Assembly: GCA_937965895.1 (NCBI GenBank)
Contig: CALCKS010000250.1
Span: forward strand, 1-51,474
From: an uncultured Campylobacter sp.
Lineage (GTDB): Bacteria > Campylobacterota > Campylobacteria > Campylobacterales > Campylobacteraceae
Direction of reading: 5' to 3'
Length of the DNA stretch: 51,474 nt
In this document: one piece after another, positions 1-7,731 of the stretch
How the letters are laid out: every line of letters begins with the position of its first letter
Numbering within the stretch: position 1 is the first letter of the stretch
Program-made: the position numbers and the translations under genes
The notes under the pieces: generated by a model
Database searches by the model: none
Seen by the model: the letters and a program-made list of their open reading frames with translations, nothing else
Told to the model about the DNA's origin: nothing

Positions 1-111
1 GTTGCGAAGAAATTTTCGACCGAAGATAGAACATATAGTTCATCGAGGGAGAAAAGTTCTAGCTCATTTAAAGGCGCGCAAGAAGCAAGCCGCAAAGAAA
101 GGAAAAAATGA
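1..111 (+). CDS. 3' end of an upstream gene (partial, unidentified)
   Basis: An open frame enters from the left edge and stops at a TGA (109-111) that overlaps the adk start codon as ATGA. The 36 visible residues are hydrophilic and end in a Lys/Arg-rich tail. Codon choice (AGC, GGC, CGC) looks like that of neighbouring genes and the ATGA overlap is typical of operons here. In C. jejuni the gene before adk is aspS, but this tail has no residues I can tie to AspS, so identity is open. A second open frame (from position 2) also crosses this region and cannot be excluded. Confidence 0.35.
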   Translation, partial: VAKKFSTEDRTYSSSREKSSSSFKGAQEASRKERKK

Positions 112-674
112 AAAATTTATTTTTAATCATCGGCGCTCCAGGCTCCGGCAAAACCACCGATGCGTCATTAATCGCACAAGAGGACGCCAAATTTGCGCAC
201 TTCTCAACGGGCGATCTGCTACGCGCAGAGGTTGCCAGCGGCTCAGAGCTAGGCAAGCTAATCGACGGTTTCATCTCAAAAGGCAACCTGGTCCCGCTTG
301 ATGTCGTAGTAAACGCGATAGTCTCGGCGATCAAAAGCTCAGATAAATCAAACGTCATCATCGACGGTTACCCGCGCAGCGTCGAGCAGATGACCGAGCT
401 AGACAAGGTGCTAGCCGCGCAAAACGAGATCGCGTTAAAAGGCGTGATCGAAGTGGACGTTAGCGAAGCCATCGCACGCGAAAGAGTGCTCGGACGAGCA
501 CGCGGAGCCGACGACAACAACGAAGTCTTCAACAATCGCATGAAGGTTTATCTAGAACCGATCGAGGCTATACGCAAATTTTATAAAGAAAAAGGTCTGC
601 TTCACGTCGTAAACGGTGAGCGTGCGATCGAGCCTATCGTAGCCGATGTTAAAGCTCTCGTAAATAGCCTATAA
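108..674 (+). CDS. adk: Adenylate kinase
   Basis: Catalyses the reversible phosphoryl transfer ATP + AMP to 2 ADP in the cytoplasm. The P-loop GAPGSGKT is at residues 9-16. The AMP-binding FSTGDLLR segment, DGYPRSVEQ and the arginine-rich LGRARGADDN lid follow in the expected order. At 188 residues it is the short-lid type without a zinc-binding LID insertion, as in other Campylobacter enzymes. The ATG is preceded by an AAAGGA ribosome-binding site and overlaps the upstream stop. A perfect 13-bp hairpin follows the gene. In C. jejuni adk is also next to ppa; here a secreted-protein gene separates them. Confidence 0.96.
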   Translation: MKNLFLIIGAPGSGKTTDASLIAQEDAKFAHFSTGDLLRAEVASGSELGKLIDGFISKGNLVPLDVVVNAIVSAIKSSDKSNVIIDGYPRSVEQMTELDKVLAAQNEIALKGVIEVDVSEAIARERVLGRARGADDNNEVFNNRMKVYLEPIEAIRKFYKEKGLLHVVNGERAIEPIVADVKALVNSL

Positions 675-679
675 ATATT

Positions 680-711
680 AAATTTAGAGCCTCAAACCAG
701 GCTCTAAATTT
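680..711 (+). terminator. Hairpin terminator after adk
   Basis: A perfect 13-bp inverted repeat (680-692 with 699-711) encloses a 6-base loop, 6 bases after the adk stop. There is no long T-run after it, so termination strength is uncertain. The stem is flanked by A/T and could act in either direction. Confidence 0.7.
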
Positions 712-811
712 AAGCTTTCCATAAATCCAAATTAACAAATAATTCACGAAATATTATTAAAATCCGCACTATGATTTCACGAAAATCACATAAAATTTTA
801 AAGGATACGTA

Positions 812-1195
812 ATGTTTAAGAAAATAGTTTTATTAGCGGCTCTTGCTAGCGCAATGTTTGCAGCAGGCGGATTTACTGGCTCAAGCGCACAAAACGTAGC
901 AAATCAAGGCGGCTTTGTCGGTAAAGGCGCTTTGAGCGCAAGCACGGTAAAACAAGCCCTAGCGCTACCGGATGACGCTCGCGTTGTGCTTGAGGGCAAG
1001 ATCGTCTCCGAGTTTCGCCCTGAACACTACCAGTTCGTCGATAAAAACGACGACGCAATCGAAGTTGAGATCGACCACAAGGACTGGAGAGGCGTAACCG
1101 TCGATGAAAACACGCCAGTGCGCATCTACGGCGAGGTCGATAAGGACTTTATGAAAACCTCTATCGACGTAAAAACTATCGAAATAATCAAATAA
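812..1195 (+). CDS. YgiW/YdeI-family (BOF) secreted OB-fold stress protein
   Basis: A 127-residue exported protein. Residues 1-18 form a Sec signal peptide (KK start, hydrophobic core, AMFA cleavage region). The rest matches the bacterial OB-fold (BOF) family typified by E. coli YgiW/YdeI: a GGFxG-type N-terminal segment, then SASTVKQALALPDDARVVLEGKI, the pattern leading into strand 1, and ending in DVKTIEI. Family members are periplasmic and linked to peroxide, cadmium or acid tolerance; the ligand in this organism is unknown. It is a single-gene unit with a hairpin on both sides. The start has an AAAGGA ribosome-binding site. Confidence 0.85.
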   Translation: MFKKIVLLAALASAMFAAGGFTGSSAQNVANQGGFVGKGALSASTVKQALALPDDARVVLEGKIVSEFRPEHYQFVDKNDDAIEVEIDHKDWRGVTVDENTPVRIYGEVDKDFMKTSIDVKTIEIIK

Positions 1196-1196
1196 T

Positions 1197-1224
1197 TTTA
1201 GGGCGGTTCGCCGCCTTAAATTTT
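1197..1224 (+). terminator. Rho-independent terminator after the YgiW-like gene
   Basis: TTTAGGGCGG and CCGCCTTAAA pair around a TTCG loop (one G-T pair) directly after the stop, followed by TTTT. The TTCG tetraloop and T-run make this a strong intrinsic terminator. Confidence 0.85.
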
Positions 1225-1238
1225 CCCCAAATTTTAGT

Positions 1239-1257
1239 CCCCCCCCCCCAAAAAAAA
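1239..1257. repeat. C11-A8 homopolymer tract, candidate phase-variable site
   Basis: Eleven consecutive C bases (1239-1249) run directly into eight A bases (1250-1257) in the spacer between the YgiW-like gene and ppa. Poly-G/C tracts of this length are the classic slipped-strand phase-variation sites of Campylobacter. This one is intergenic, about 100 bases upstream of the likely ppa -10 box, so it could only act through transcription or may be neutral. Confidence 0.75.
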
Positions 1258-1358
1258 TCTACAAATTTTACTTTTTAGCATCAAATTTACCGCCGTAATG
1301 CCGGTCAAATTTTGGCCTACTTCAACTCCGTTTTACTCCAAATTTAGCCGAGATTTTA

Positions 1359-1364
1359 TATAAT
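1359..1364 (+). promoter_or_regulatory. -10 box of the ppa promoter
   Basis: A perfect TATAAT sits 83 bases before the ppa start codon, in an AT-rich stretch with upstream T-runs, as is usual for Campylobacter sigma-70 promoters. No clear -35 box is visible, which is normal for this genus. Confidence 0.6.
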
Positions 1365-1446
1365 CTCTTACTCAAATTTCAAGGCAAGTATCTCAAAGTG
1401 TTTTGCTACAAAACGCCGCGTGATAGGAGCTTTACAAAGGATAAAA

Positions 1447-1965
1447 ATGGACGTTTCAAAAATCAAAGCAGGTTCAAACCCAGACAAAATCAACGCCGTG
1501 ATCGAGATCCCGTACGGCTCGAACATAAAATACGAAATCGACAAAGATAGTGGCGCGGTCGTAGTCGATCGCGTGCTCTACTCGGCGATGTTCTACCCGG
1601 CAAACTACGGCTTCGTGCCAAACACGCTCGCAGCAGACGGCGATCCTGCCGACATCTTGGTGCTAAACGAATACCCTCTGCAAGCAGGTAGCGTGATCCC
1701 GTGCCGCCTAATCGGCGTGCTCGTAATGGAGGATGAAGCAGGTATGGACGAGAAACTGCTAGCCGTACCGGTCACCAAGATCGACCCGCGATTTGACGCG
1801 ATCAAAAGCTACAAAGACCTACCTGAGGCCACGCTAAATAAGATCAAAAATTTCTTTGAAACTTATAAAATTTTAGAGCCTAACAAATGGGTCAAGGTTA
1901 AAGAATTTAAAGATGCAAACGCCGCAAAAGAGATCCTAGACGCGGCGATCAAAAACTACAAATAA
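1447..1965 (+). CDS. ppa: Inorganic pyrophosphatase
   Basis: Hydrolyses pyrophosphate to phosphate, pulling biosynthetic reactions forward; cytoplasmic, Mg-dependent, family I. The signature DGDPADILV supplies metal-binding aspartates, and VIEIPYGSNIKYE, FYPANYGFVP and NKWVKVKEF are all characteristic. I place the start at the ATG at 1447, not the in-frame one 27 bases upstream. An AAAGGA site lies 5 bases before it, and the resulting 172-residue protein beginning MDVSKIK matches the Campylobacter enzyme in length and N-terminus. Confidence 0.95.
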   Translation: MDVSKIKAGSNPDKINAVIEIPYGSNIKYEIDKDSGAVVVDRVLYSAMFYPANYGFVPNTLAADGDPADILVLNEYPLQAGSVIPCRLIGVLVMEDEAGMDEKLLAVPVTKIDPRFDAIKSYKDLPEATLNKIKNFFETYKILEPNKWVKVKEFKDANAAKEILDAAIKNYK

Positions 1966-2055
1966 TAAGCCATCTTGGCTTGTCGGCCGCCGCCTCGTTA
2001 AACCTAAACAATCGGCGGTCAAATTTAAACTCATGCAAAAATCAAAAGGATAAAA

Positions 2056-2589
2056 ATGGATATATTAAAGCTACTTTTGGACAACTCCGGCGGCATGCTT
2101 GATGCGATGTCGCAAAAAAGCGGACTGGGCACAAACGACGTAGAGGCCGTGATTTCTAAGGTCGCGCCGATTTTCATGCAAAGAGCGAACGAGAATTTTA
2201 AATCTGACGCCGATTCGTCAAATTTCCTAGATATGATCCGCCGCTCAAACCTTGGCGAGATGGCCAACACCCCGCAAAATATCAACGTCGCCGAAGGCAA
2301 CGAGCTACTAGGCGTACTAACGGGCTCGAAAGAAAACAGCAGGGCTCTAGCTAGCGACGTGGGCTCGCAGCTAGGCATCAGTGCAGACTCCATCAAGACT
2401 CTGCTACCGATGATCGCGCCGATGATCGCGGGCATGCTAAACAATCAGCTAAAAGCCTCAAATTTACAAGGCTCTACGGATAATGGCTCCATGATGTCGA
2501 TGCTTACGCAGTTTTTGGATCAGAACAAAGATGGCTCGATCGTGGACGATATTTTTAGGATCGCGGGCGACTTTTTCGGTAAAAAATAG
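2056..2589 (+). CDS. DUF937-like protein of unknown function
   Basis: A 177-residue soluble, helical protein. It starts MDILKLLLDNSGG and contains MIAPMIAGMLNNQL and an Asp-rich DQNKDGSIVDDIF segment near the end. This pattern (LL..G..L, then a Pro-Met-rich helix and a C-terminal Asp/Gly loop) is like DUF937 proteins, whose role is unknown. The DxNxDGS stretch resembles a single EF-hand-like loop; this is only an observation. It has its own ribosome-binding site (AAAAGGAT) and a terminator overlapping its stop codon. Confidence 0.7.
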   Translation: MDILKLLLDNSGGMLDAMSQKSGLGTNDVEAVISKVAPIFMQRANENFKSDADSSNFLDMIRRSNLGEMANTPQNINVAEGNELLGVLTGSKENSRALASDVGSQLGISADSIKTLLPMIAPMIAGMLNNQLKASNLQGSTDNGSMMSMLTQFLDQNKDGSIVDDIFRIAGDFFGKK

Positions 2590-2607
2590 GCGGATTTCGC
2601 CTATTTT
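2583..2607 (+). terminator. Terminator overlapping the DUF937-like stop
   Basis: A perfect 10-bp stem, AAAATAGGCG with CGCCTATTTT, and a 5-base loop. It includes the TAG stop codon and ends in TTTT. Confidence 0.85.
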
Positions 2608-2850
2608 AGCCGTTTTGGCTTTGACGCTCGTCTAAATTTGAGCTTTATCTATACTATGCTTTTGCACCGCAGTGCGCAAATTTATTCTGCTCTTAACAAT
2701 TTTTGATATACGCCTGCAAACGGCGCTAATGCTACTTTAACTAGAACGGCTAAATTTTTATATCAGTACCAGCCGCTGCCTCAAATTTATACCGAATTTG
2801 AGGCAAAAACAAATAACGTAAAATCAGACTTTAAAATCCAATTTTTATGC
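2608..2850. other. Spacer between the convergent DUF937-like gene and mnmC
   Basis: About 240 bases separate these convergent genes. The only structure seen is an 11-bp inverted repeat, TGCCTCAAATT / AATTTGAGGCA (2777-2805), 46 bases past the mnmC stop. It may end the long minus-strand operon, although no T-run follows it in that direction. Confidence 0.5.
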
Positions 2851-4938
2851 CTACTTTAGCCCTTTTTTAAGCTTCCTAACGAGAAATCTTGCCAAGTGAA
2901 GCTCGTCAAAAAGCGATTTTTCTATACAAAGCGGACGGTCAAAAACAAGGTCGCAGATGAGCTCGGCGCCAAGCACGGCCGTACAAAGCCCGCGCGAGCC
3001 ATGAGCGGTGCTCACATATACATTTGGCACGTATTTTGGATGCGGATTAGACTTGCCTTTCGTCCAAAGCAGCGATTTGTAACCGTCTTTGTAAAAATCC
3101 TCGTCATAAAGCCGCCCGATGAGCGGAAAACGGTCGCCGCTATAACTGCGGTAGCCCACTTTCGAGCCGATTATTCGGACGTTTCGCGGAGTTTTTATCG
3201 TGTTGTTTGAGAGATTTTCAGATGCAGTCAAATTTGACGCATCTTGCGTCTGCGCCGAATCATCAGTAGTATCGGCACGCAAATCCATACTTTTACTTAA
3301 ATTTATCGCTTCCAAACGATCCGCATTTTCAGCGTCGCCGTCTGGGTCGGTAGTCAAATTTAGATCCTGCTTTCTGCTTAAATTTAGCCGCTCGTTTTCT
3401 ACAAATTTACCGCTCAAAAACTCGGCAACGTCAGCTAAATTTTTCTCATCATCGCTAGAACGCGGCTCGTCTAAAAAAAGATTTCTATCGTAAGTCGCGC
3501 CGATAACCTGCACGCCTTGGGCAGGCGGGCAAACGTAGCCTTTGGCGCTAAAAGGCGCAGGCGTCCAAACGGCAGGCGCGATATGCGTGACCTGGCCGCG
3601 CACGGAGCTAAGCCTGATGTCGTAGTCCGCAAAAAGATCCATGCTCTCGCTACCGACAGCAAGCAAGAGTATGTCGGCGTCGATGATTTGCCCATCCTTA
3701 AAATGAGCCCTAACAGCGCCGCTCTCAAGAGTCTCAAAGCCCGTAAATTCGCAGTTTAAAAGCGTTTTTATACCCGTGCTTGCCGCTTTGCACATCTTTC
3801 TGGGGCGAGCTTTGGCGCCATTAAAAATAAACGCGCTAGCGTAAGGCTCGTCATCAAATTTTAACTCAAAAACGCCGTTATCCGCGTCAAATTCGTGCCA
3901 CTCGTAAAAGCGCTCTAGCGTCTTTTGCTCGTATGCGTAGTCTGTCGCACCGCAAAACTCTATCTCCTCAGCACCCAAATTTCGCTCATAAAAGCGAGCC
4001 GCTTGCAAAAACGCGTTCATATGCATTCGGCCTAAATTTACGGTTGGCTTCGTGATAAGTGGCATCAAGATCCCGCAGTGATTTCCAGAGCCGTTTAGCG
4101 CGATATCGCCACGCTTTTCAGCGATCGTGACATCTAGGCCGCGCTCGCGTAACCTAAACGCGCAAACGCAGCCCGCCACGCCGCCGCCGATAACTAGCGC
4201 CGTCTTTGGAGCGGTCGTGGCAGCGGGATCAAATCTGCTAAACCAAATTTCACCCTCAGCTTGCCGTTCACCTGCAAATTTGGCGCGCAGCATCTCTCGC
4301 TTTTTGCCGTAACCTTTTAGCAAATTTACCTCAAAGCCGCTATTTTGCAGGGCCCTTTTTAACGCGCCCGAGGCCGAATACGTGCAAACGCTAGCGCCCA
4401 ATGCGCATAAATTTGCGATTTTAGCACAAACCAGCTCGCTCCACATCGCTTCGTTTTTAGCAGGCGCAAAGCCGTCCATAAAAACGGTGTCTGCTTTAAA
4501 ACTAAGCTCGTCCAAAACCTCGGCCACGTCACCAAAGCACAAGGTAAGCGTGACGTTTGGAGCCAAATTTAGCCTATGAAATCCGCGAATAAGCGGTGGA
4601 TAGGCACCCAAAAGCTCGCCCGAAACGTCCGCTAGCTCGGTAAAATTCGCGTAAATTTTAGCCAGATCCTCTTTAGCGATCGGAGTTTTTTCGATACTGA
4701 CGAAATTTAAAAATTTATCCGAGTTTTTAAATCTTTTAAAAGCGCAGAGAAAATTTAGCCCTGCGCCAAATCCAGCCTCAAGCACGTTAAATTCGCTCTT
4801 TTTACTCCAAATTTCATCAAAAACGGAGTTAAAAACATACTCGCTTTGCCCTATGGGATCGTCTGCGTTAAAGTAAATGTCGTCAAATTCGGGATTAAAC
4901 GGGATGCCGCCCTTTAAAACGACTCGCGCGCTTTTCAT
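2851..4938 (-). CDS. mnmC: Bifunctional tRNA mnm5s2U34 methyltransferase / FAD oxidoreductase MnmC
   Basis: Performs the last two steps of mnm5s2U34 wobble-uridine synthesis: FAD-dependent removal of the carboxymethyl group, then SAM-dependent methylation. The N-terminal methyltransferase half (about 1-235) has the SAM motif EAGFGAGLNFL and the DTVFMDGFAPAKN segment. The oxidoreductase half begins near residue 245 with the dinucleotide-binding VIGGGVAGCVCAFRLRERG. It is 695 residues, longer than typical, because of a Ser/Thr/Asp/Asn-rich insert at about 510-585 rich in NL and KF codons derived from AAATTT. It overlaps amiA by 4 bases and is last in the operon. Confidence 0.93.
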   Translation of the reverse strand: MKSARVVLKGGIPFNPEFDDIYFNADDPIGQSEYVFNSVFDEIWSKKSEFNVLEAGFGAGLNFLCAFKRFKNSDKFLNFVSIEKTPIAKEDLAKIYANFTELADVSGELLGAYPPLIRGFHRLNLAPNVTLTLCFGDVAEVLDELSFKADTVFMDGFAPAKNEAMWSELVCAKIANLCALGASVCTYSASGALKRALQNSGFEVNLLKGYGKKREMLRAKFAGERQAEGEIWFSRFDPAATTAPKTALVIGGGVAGCVCAFRLRERGLDVTIAEKRGDIALNGSGNHCGILMPLITKPTVNLGRMHMNAFLQAARFYERNLGAEEIEFCGATDYAYEQKTLERFYEWHEFDADNGVFELKFDDEPYASAFIFNGAKARPRKMCKAASTGIKTLLNCEFTGFETLESGAVRAHFKDGQIIDADILLLAVGSESMDLFADYDIRLSSVRGQVTHIAPAVWTPAPFSAKGYVCPPAQGVQVIGATYDRNLFLDEPRSSDDEKNLADVAEFLSGKFVENERLNLSRKQDLNLTTDPDGDAENADRLEAINLSKSMDLRADTTDDSAQTQDASNLTASENLSNNTIKTPRNVRIIGSKVGYRSYSGDRFPLIGRLYDEDFYKDGYKSLLWTKGKSNPHPKYVPNVYVSTAHGSRGLCTAVLGAELICDLVFDRPLCIEKSLFDELHLARFLVRKLKKGLK

Positions 4939-6656
4939 TGCTGGTTTGAAAAATAGACGTCTATGCCGTCTGCGAGCCCCTTGGCTAGGGCATCTTGGTA
5001 CTTTGAGTTATTTATAAGATCGCCTTCGCTAGGGTGAGTGATGTAGCCAACCTCAAGCAGCACCGCAGGCATCAGCGCGCCCACTAGCACCCAAAAAGGC
5101 GCCTCGCGAACGCCGCCGTCGGAAGCCTTTGAGCTAACTGATTTTGCTCGTGCTAAAACTTCGCGTTGAACGTCGATGGCGAGCTTGTTTGAGGCGATGA
5201 TTTTCTCGCGGTTGAGGAAATTTAAAAAAGTCTGCTTAGAAAAATAGTTCATCTCCTCGATGTCGGATTTATTTTCCAGGGCAGCGGCGTTTTTGCTACG
5301 CTCAGAACGAGCCGGCGAGAGGAAAAACGTCTCTATGCCGCGCATAGTCACTGCCTTGGTTTTGCTCGGCGCGGCGTTTGCGTGGATGGAGATAAAGAGG
5401 TCTGCTGCCTTGTCGTTGGCGTATTTCGTGCGATCACGAAGGTTGATAAATTTATCCTTACTACGCGTGTAATACACCTTATAGCCGCGTCCTTGCAGCT
5501 CTTTGCCCGCCTTTTGAGCGATGCTTAGCACGATGTTTTTCTCTTTTAGAGAGCCATTTATAGCCCCCGGATCGTCGCCGCCGTGTCCTGCGTCAAGGAC
5601 GACAACCTTGCCTTTAGCGCTTGTGATTTTTTTAGTGCTTGTCGTTTTTACGGGTGCCAGCACAATTTCTTGCTCATCCTTTTCGGTGGTGCTTTGGGTA
5701 CTTTTAGCATCCGTCTTGGTCTGCGCGGCAACTTTTTCTTGCTTTTGCTGAGCAAGCTTTTGATTTTGAGCTTGGTGTTGAGTTGCTTTTTGCTGTTGTA
5801 TTTGAGTTATTTCAGATTTCGAATTTGCAGCGATTTTGGGGAGCTCTTGCTTGATAGACGGTTGATGATTTTTTTGTTTACTGTTTTGACTCGTTACATT
5901 TTGGCTTTGCGTGGGCTTAGCCTTTGAGAAAATTAAAGACTGATTATCGACTCTGAGTTTTAAATTTGGTTCGAATTGACTTACGAATACCACCCTAACG
6001 GTTTTTTCGTCAAACTGACTTATGCGGATCTCGTCCACCAAGTAGTTCTTAAATCTTTGCAGTTTTCCGCCACTCCAAATTCCTTTAAATTCATATATCG
6101 TCTTATAAGAACCTTTTTGATTTAGGTCGGTTTTTTTGATATCGTTACCGTTTAACTGGCGGCTAAATTTTAGCTCGAAATTTCCGTCGTTATCCAAAGC
6201 TTCTAGAAGCTGCAAAGTTTGATTTTTAACGGTTTTGGCATTTTGGGCGGCCAGCGGAGCTGAGGATAGCTGGCTCAGTTTTACTTCTTTTTGCTTTGGC
6301 TCTTGTTTTTGTTGTTCTTTTTTGACCTGCTTTATTTCTTGTTTTGGTTTTTCTTCGCTTGGCTTTGCAGACTGCGGTATGCTCGCGAGCTCTTTTTCAT
6401 ACGGTTTGGTATCTAGCCCTAGGGCTTTTGAGCTTTTTATTAGTCTAGTTAGGCTTTGGACTCTTAAATTTACGTTATTTTCCATTATGGATTTTACGTA
6501 AAGAGTCCTTAGCTCTTGATGCATTGCGATCTTTTCTTTATTGGCTGCGCTATCAAAATTTTTATCGAATTTATCTAAACTCGATAAAGCGCTTGCGCAA
6601 ACCGCGCTATTCAAAAAAAATAGAAGTATTAAAAATAATTTAACTATCTTCGCCAT
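4935..6656 (-). CDS. amiA: N-acetylmuramoyl-L-alanine amidase (AMIN + Amidase_3)
   Basis: Cleaves the amide bond between MurNAc and the stem peptide to split daughter-cell peptidoglycan. It has a Sec signal peptide (1-22), then a Lys/Gln/Glu-rich region and an AMIN-type domain around 140-240 that would target it to peptidoglycan. A second Gln/Lys/Thr-rich linker leads to a zinc amidase_3 domain from about 349. The zinc ligands are H358 (LDAGHGGDDPG), E372 and H425 (SIHANA), and the catalytic Glu is E535 (VLLEVGYI). It sits in the same operon as ftsEX and an EnvC-like M23 protein, the usual activator system for these amidases. It overlaps nmo by 17 bases. Confidence 0.93.
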   Translation of the reverse strand: MAKIVKLFLILLFFLNSAVCASALSSLDKFDKNFDSAANKEKIAMHQELRTLYVKSIMENNVNLRVQSLTRLIKSSKALGLDTKPYEKELASIPQSAKPSEEKPKQEIKQVKKEQQKQEPKQKEVKLSQLSSAPLAAQNAKTVKNQTLQLLEALDNDGNFELKFSRQLNGNDIKKTDLNQKGSYKTIYEFKGIWSGGKLQRFKNYLVDEIRISQFDEKTVRVVFVSQFEPNLKLRVDNQSLIFSKAKPTQSQNVTSQNSKQKNHQPSIKQELPKIAANSKSEITQIQQQKATQHQAQNQKLAQQKQEKVAAQTKTDAKSTQSTTEKDEQEIVLAPVKTTSTKKITSAKGKVVVLDAGHGGDDPGAINGSLKEKNIVLSIAQKAGKELQGRGYKVYYTRSKDKFINLRDRTKYANDKAADLFISIHANAAPSKTKAVTMRGIETFFLSPARSERSKNAAALENKSDIEEMNYFSKQTFLNFLNREKIIASNKLAIDVQREVLARAKSVSSKASDGGVREAPFWVLVGALMPAVLLEVGYITHPSEGDLINNSKYQDALAKGLADGIDVYFSNQQ

Positions 6657-7731
6657 TTATCAGTTTTTCAAATAGTTCTTTCACGCTTATTATCTCGTTT
6701 AGCTTGTAGCCGTTTGCGCCCGTGAAAAACAGCCCCGTCTCCTTGCGCCCCTCAAAGGCGTCATAGAGGCGATCCGCGATACAGTATCCTACCTCTTTGG
6801 CTTCTTTGCCACGCTGGCACGGGCTTACACAGTTGCTTACGCAGCTGATTTTAGGTCCTTGGCGCTTATCGACTAGGTTTATTAAATTCGTCCTAACTCC
6901 GCGCGCAGGGTAGCCTACCGGGCTTTTGATCAGCTCGATGTCCTCTTTTTTGGCCGCTAGCAACACTTTCTTAAACTCCTCGCTAGCGTCGCACTCGTGC
7001 GTACCGATAAAGCGAGTACCCATCTGCACGCCGTTTGCCCCTAGCGAAATCGCCTTCTCGATGTCGTTTTTATCCCAAATACCGCCCGCCGCAAATAGCG
7101 GAAAATCGCCCCACTGCTTTATCTCTTCACTAACGGGCGTTATCAAATTTTCCAGGCTATACGCGGGATCGATGCACTGCTCGTAGGTAAATCCCTGGTG
7201 CCCGCCGCTAAGAGGCCCCTCGAGCACCACGCCGTCTGGAAGCCTACCGTAGCGACCCTGCCAGCGTTTGCAGATGATTTTTAGCGCCTTTGCCGAGGAC
7301 ACGATAGGCACCAAAGCCACGTCCGGGTAATCTACGGTAAATTCAGGCAAATTCGTAGGCAAGCCCGCACCCGTGATGATTACATTTATACCATGATCGC
7401 AGGCGTCTTTTACGATACGCTCGTAGTCGTTGCTGGCGTACAAAATATTGACACCAAGAGGCCTATCGCCGCAAATTTTACGCGCATTGTCGATGACGGC
7501 TTTTAGCCCCTCTCGCGAGTAGAAATTTCCGCTACCGTACGGCTTGGCGTTTAGCTCTTTGGTGATGTATTTTCGTCCTTCGTAGTAGCCCGTTCCTACC
7601 GAGCTTATGACGCCTAGGCCGCCTTCTAGGCTGACGTTTCCGGCGAGTCTATCCCAACTGATACCAAGCCCCATTCCGCCTTGGATTATCGGGTATTTTA
7701 TATCGTATTTTCCGATTTTTACGGGTTGCAT
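6640..7731 (-). CDS. Nitronate monooxygenase family flavoenzyme (2-nitropropane dioxygenase-like)
   Basis: A FMN-dependent TIM-barrel enzyme of the NPD/NMO superfamily. It begins with the IIQGGMGLGISWDRLA segment, with VVLEGPLSGGHQGF in the middle and the phosphate-binding FAAGGIWDKNDIEKAISLGANGVQMGTRF region later. The C-terminal half carries a cysteine cluster (CVSNCVSPC and a later C), as in the 363-residue Campylobacter/Helicobacter members. The family oxidises nitronates or related toxic nitro compounds, but the physiological substrate here is unknown. The ATG overlaps the tyrS stop by 1 base (TGATG), so it is translationally coupled. Confidence 0.88.
   Translation of the reverse strand: MQPVKIGKYDIKYPIIQGGMGLGISWDRLAGNVSLEGGLGVISSVGTGYYEGRKYITKELNAKPYGSGNFYSREGLKAVIDNARKICGDRPLGVNILYASNDYERIVKDACDHGINVIITGAGLPTNLPEFTVDYPDVALVPIVSSAKALKIICKRWQGRYGRLPDGVVLEGPLSGGHQGFTYEQCIDPAYSLENLITPVSEEIKQWGDFPLFAAGGIWDKNDIEKAISLGANGVQMGTRFIGTHECDASEEFKKVLLAAKKEDIELIKSPVGYPARGVRTNLINLVDKRQGPKISCVSNCVSPCQRGKEAKEVGYCIADRLYDAFEGRKETGLFFTGANGYKLNEIISVKELFEKLINGEDS

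Noticed and set aside
5583..5927. 114-residue hydrophobic frame opposite amiA
   Set aside because: It is the antisense of the Gln/Lys-rich linker of the amidase, where CAA/AAA-rich codons read as Leu/Phe on the other strand. No start signals.
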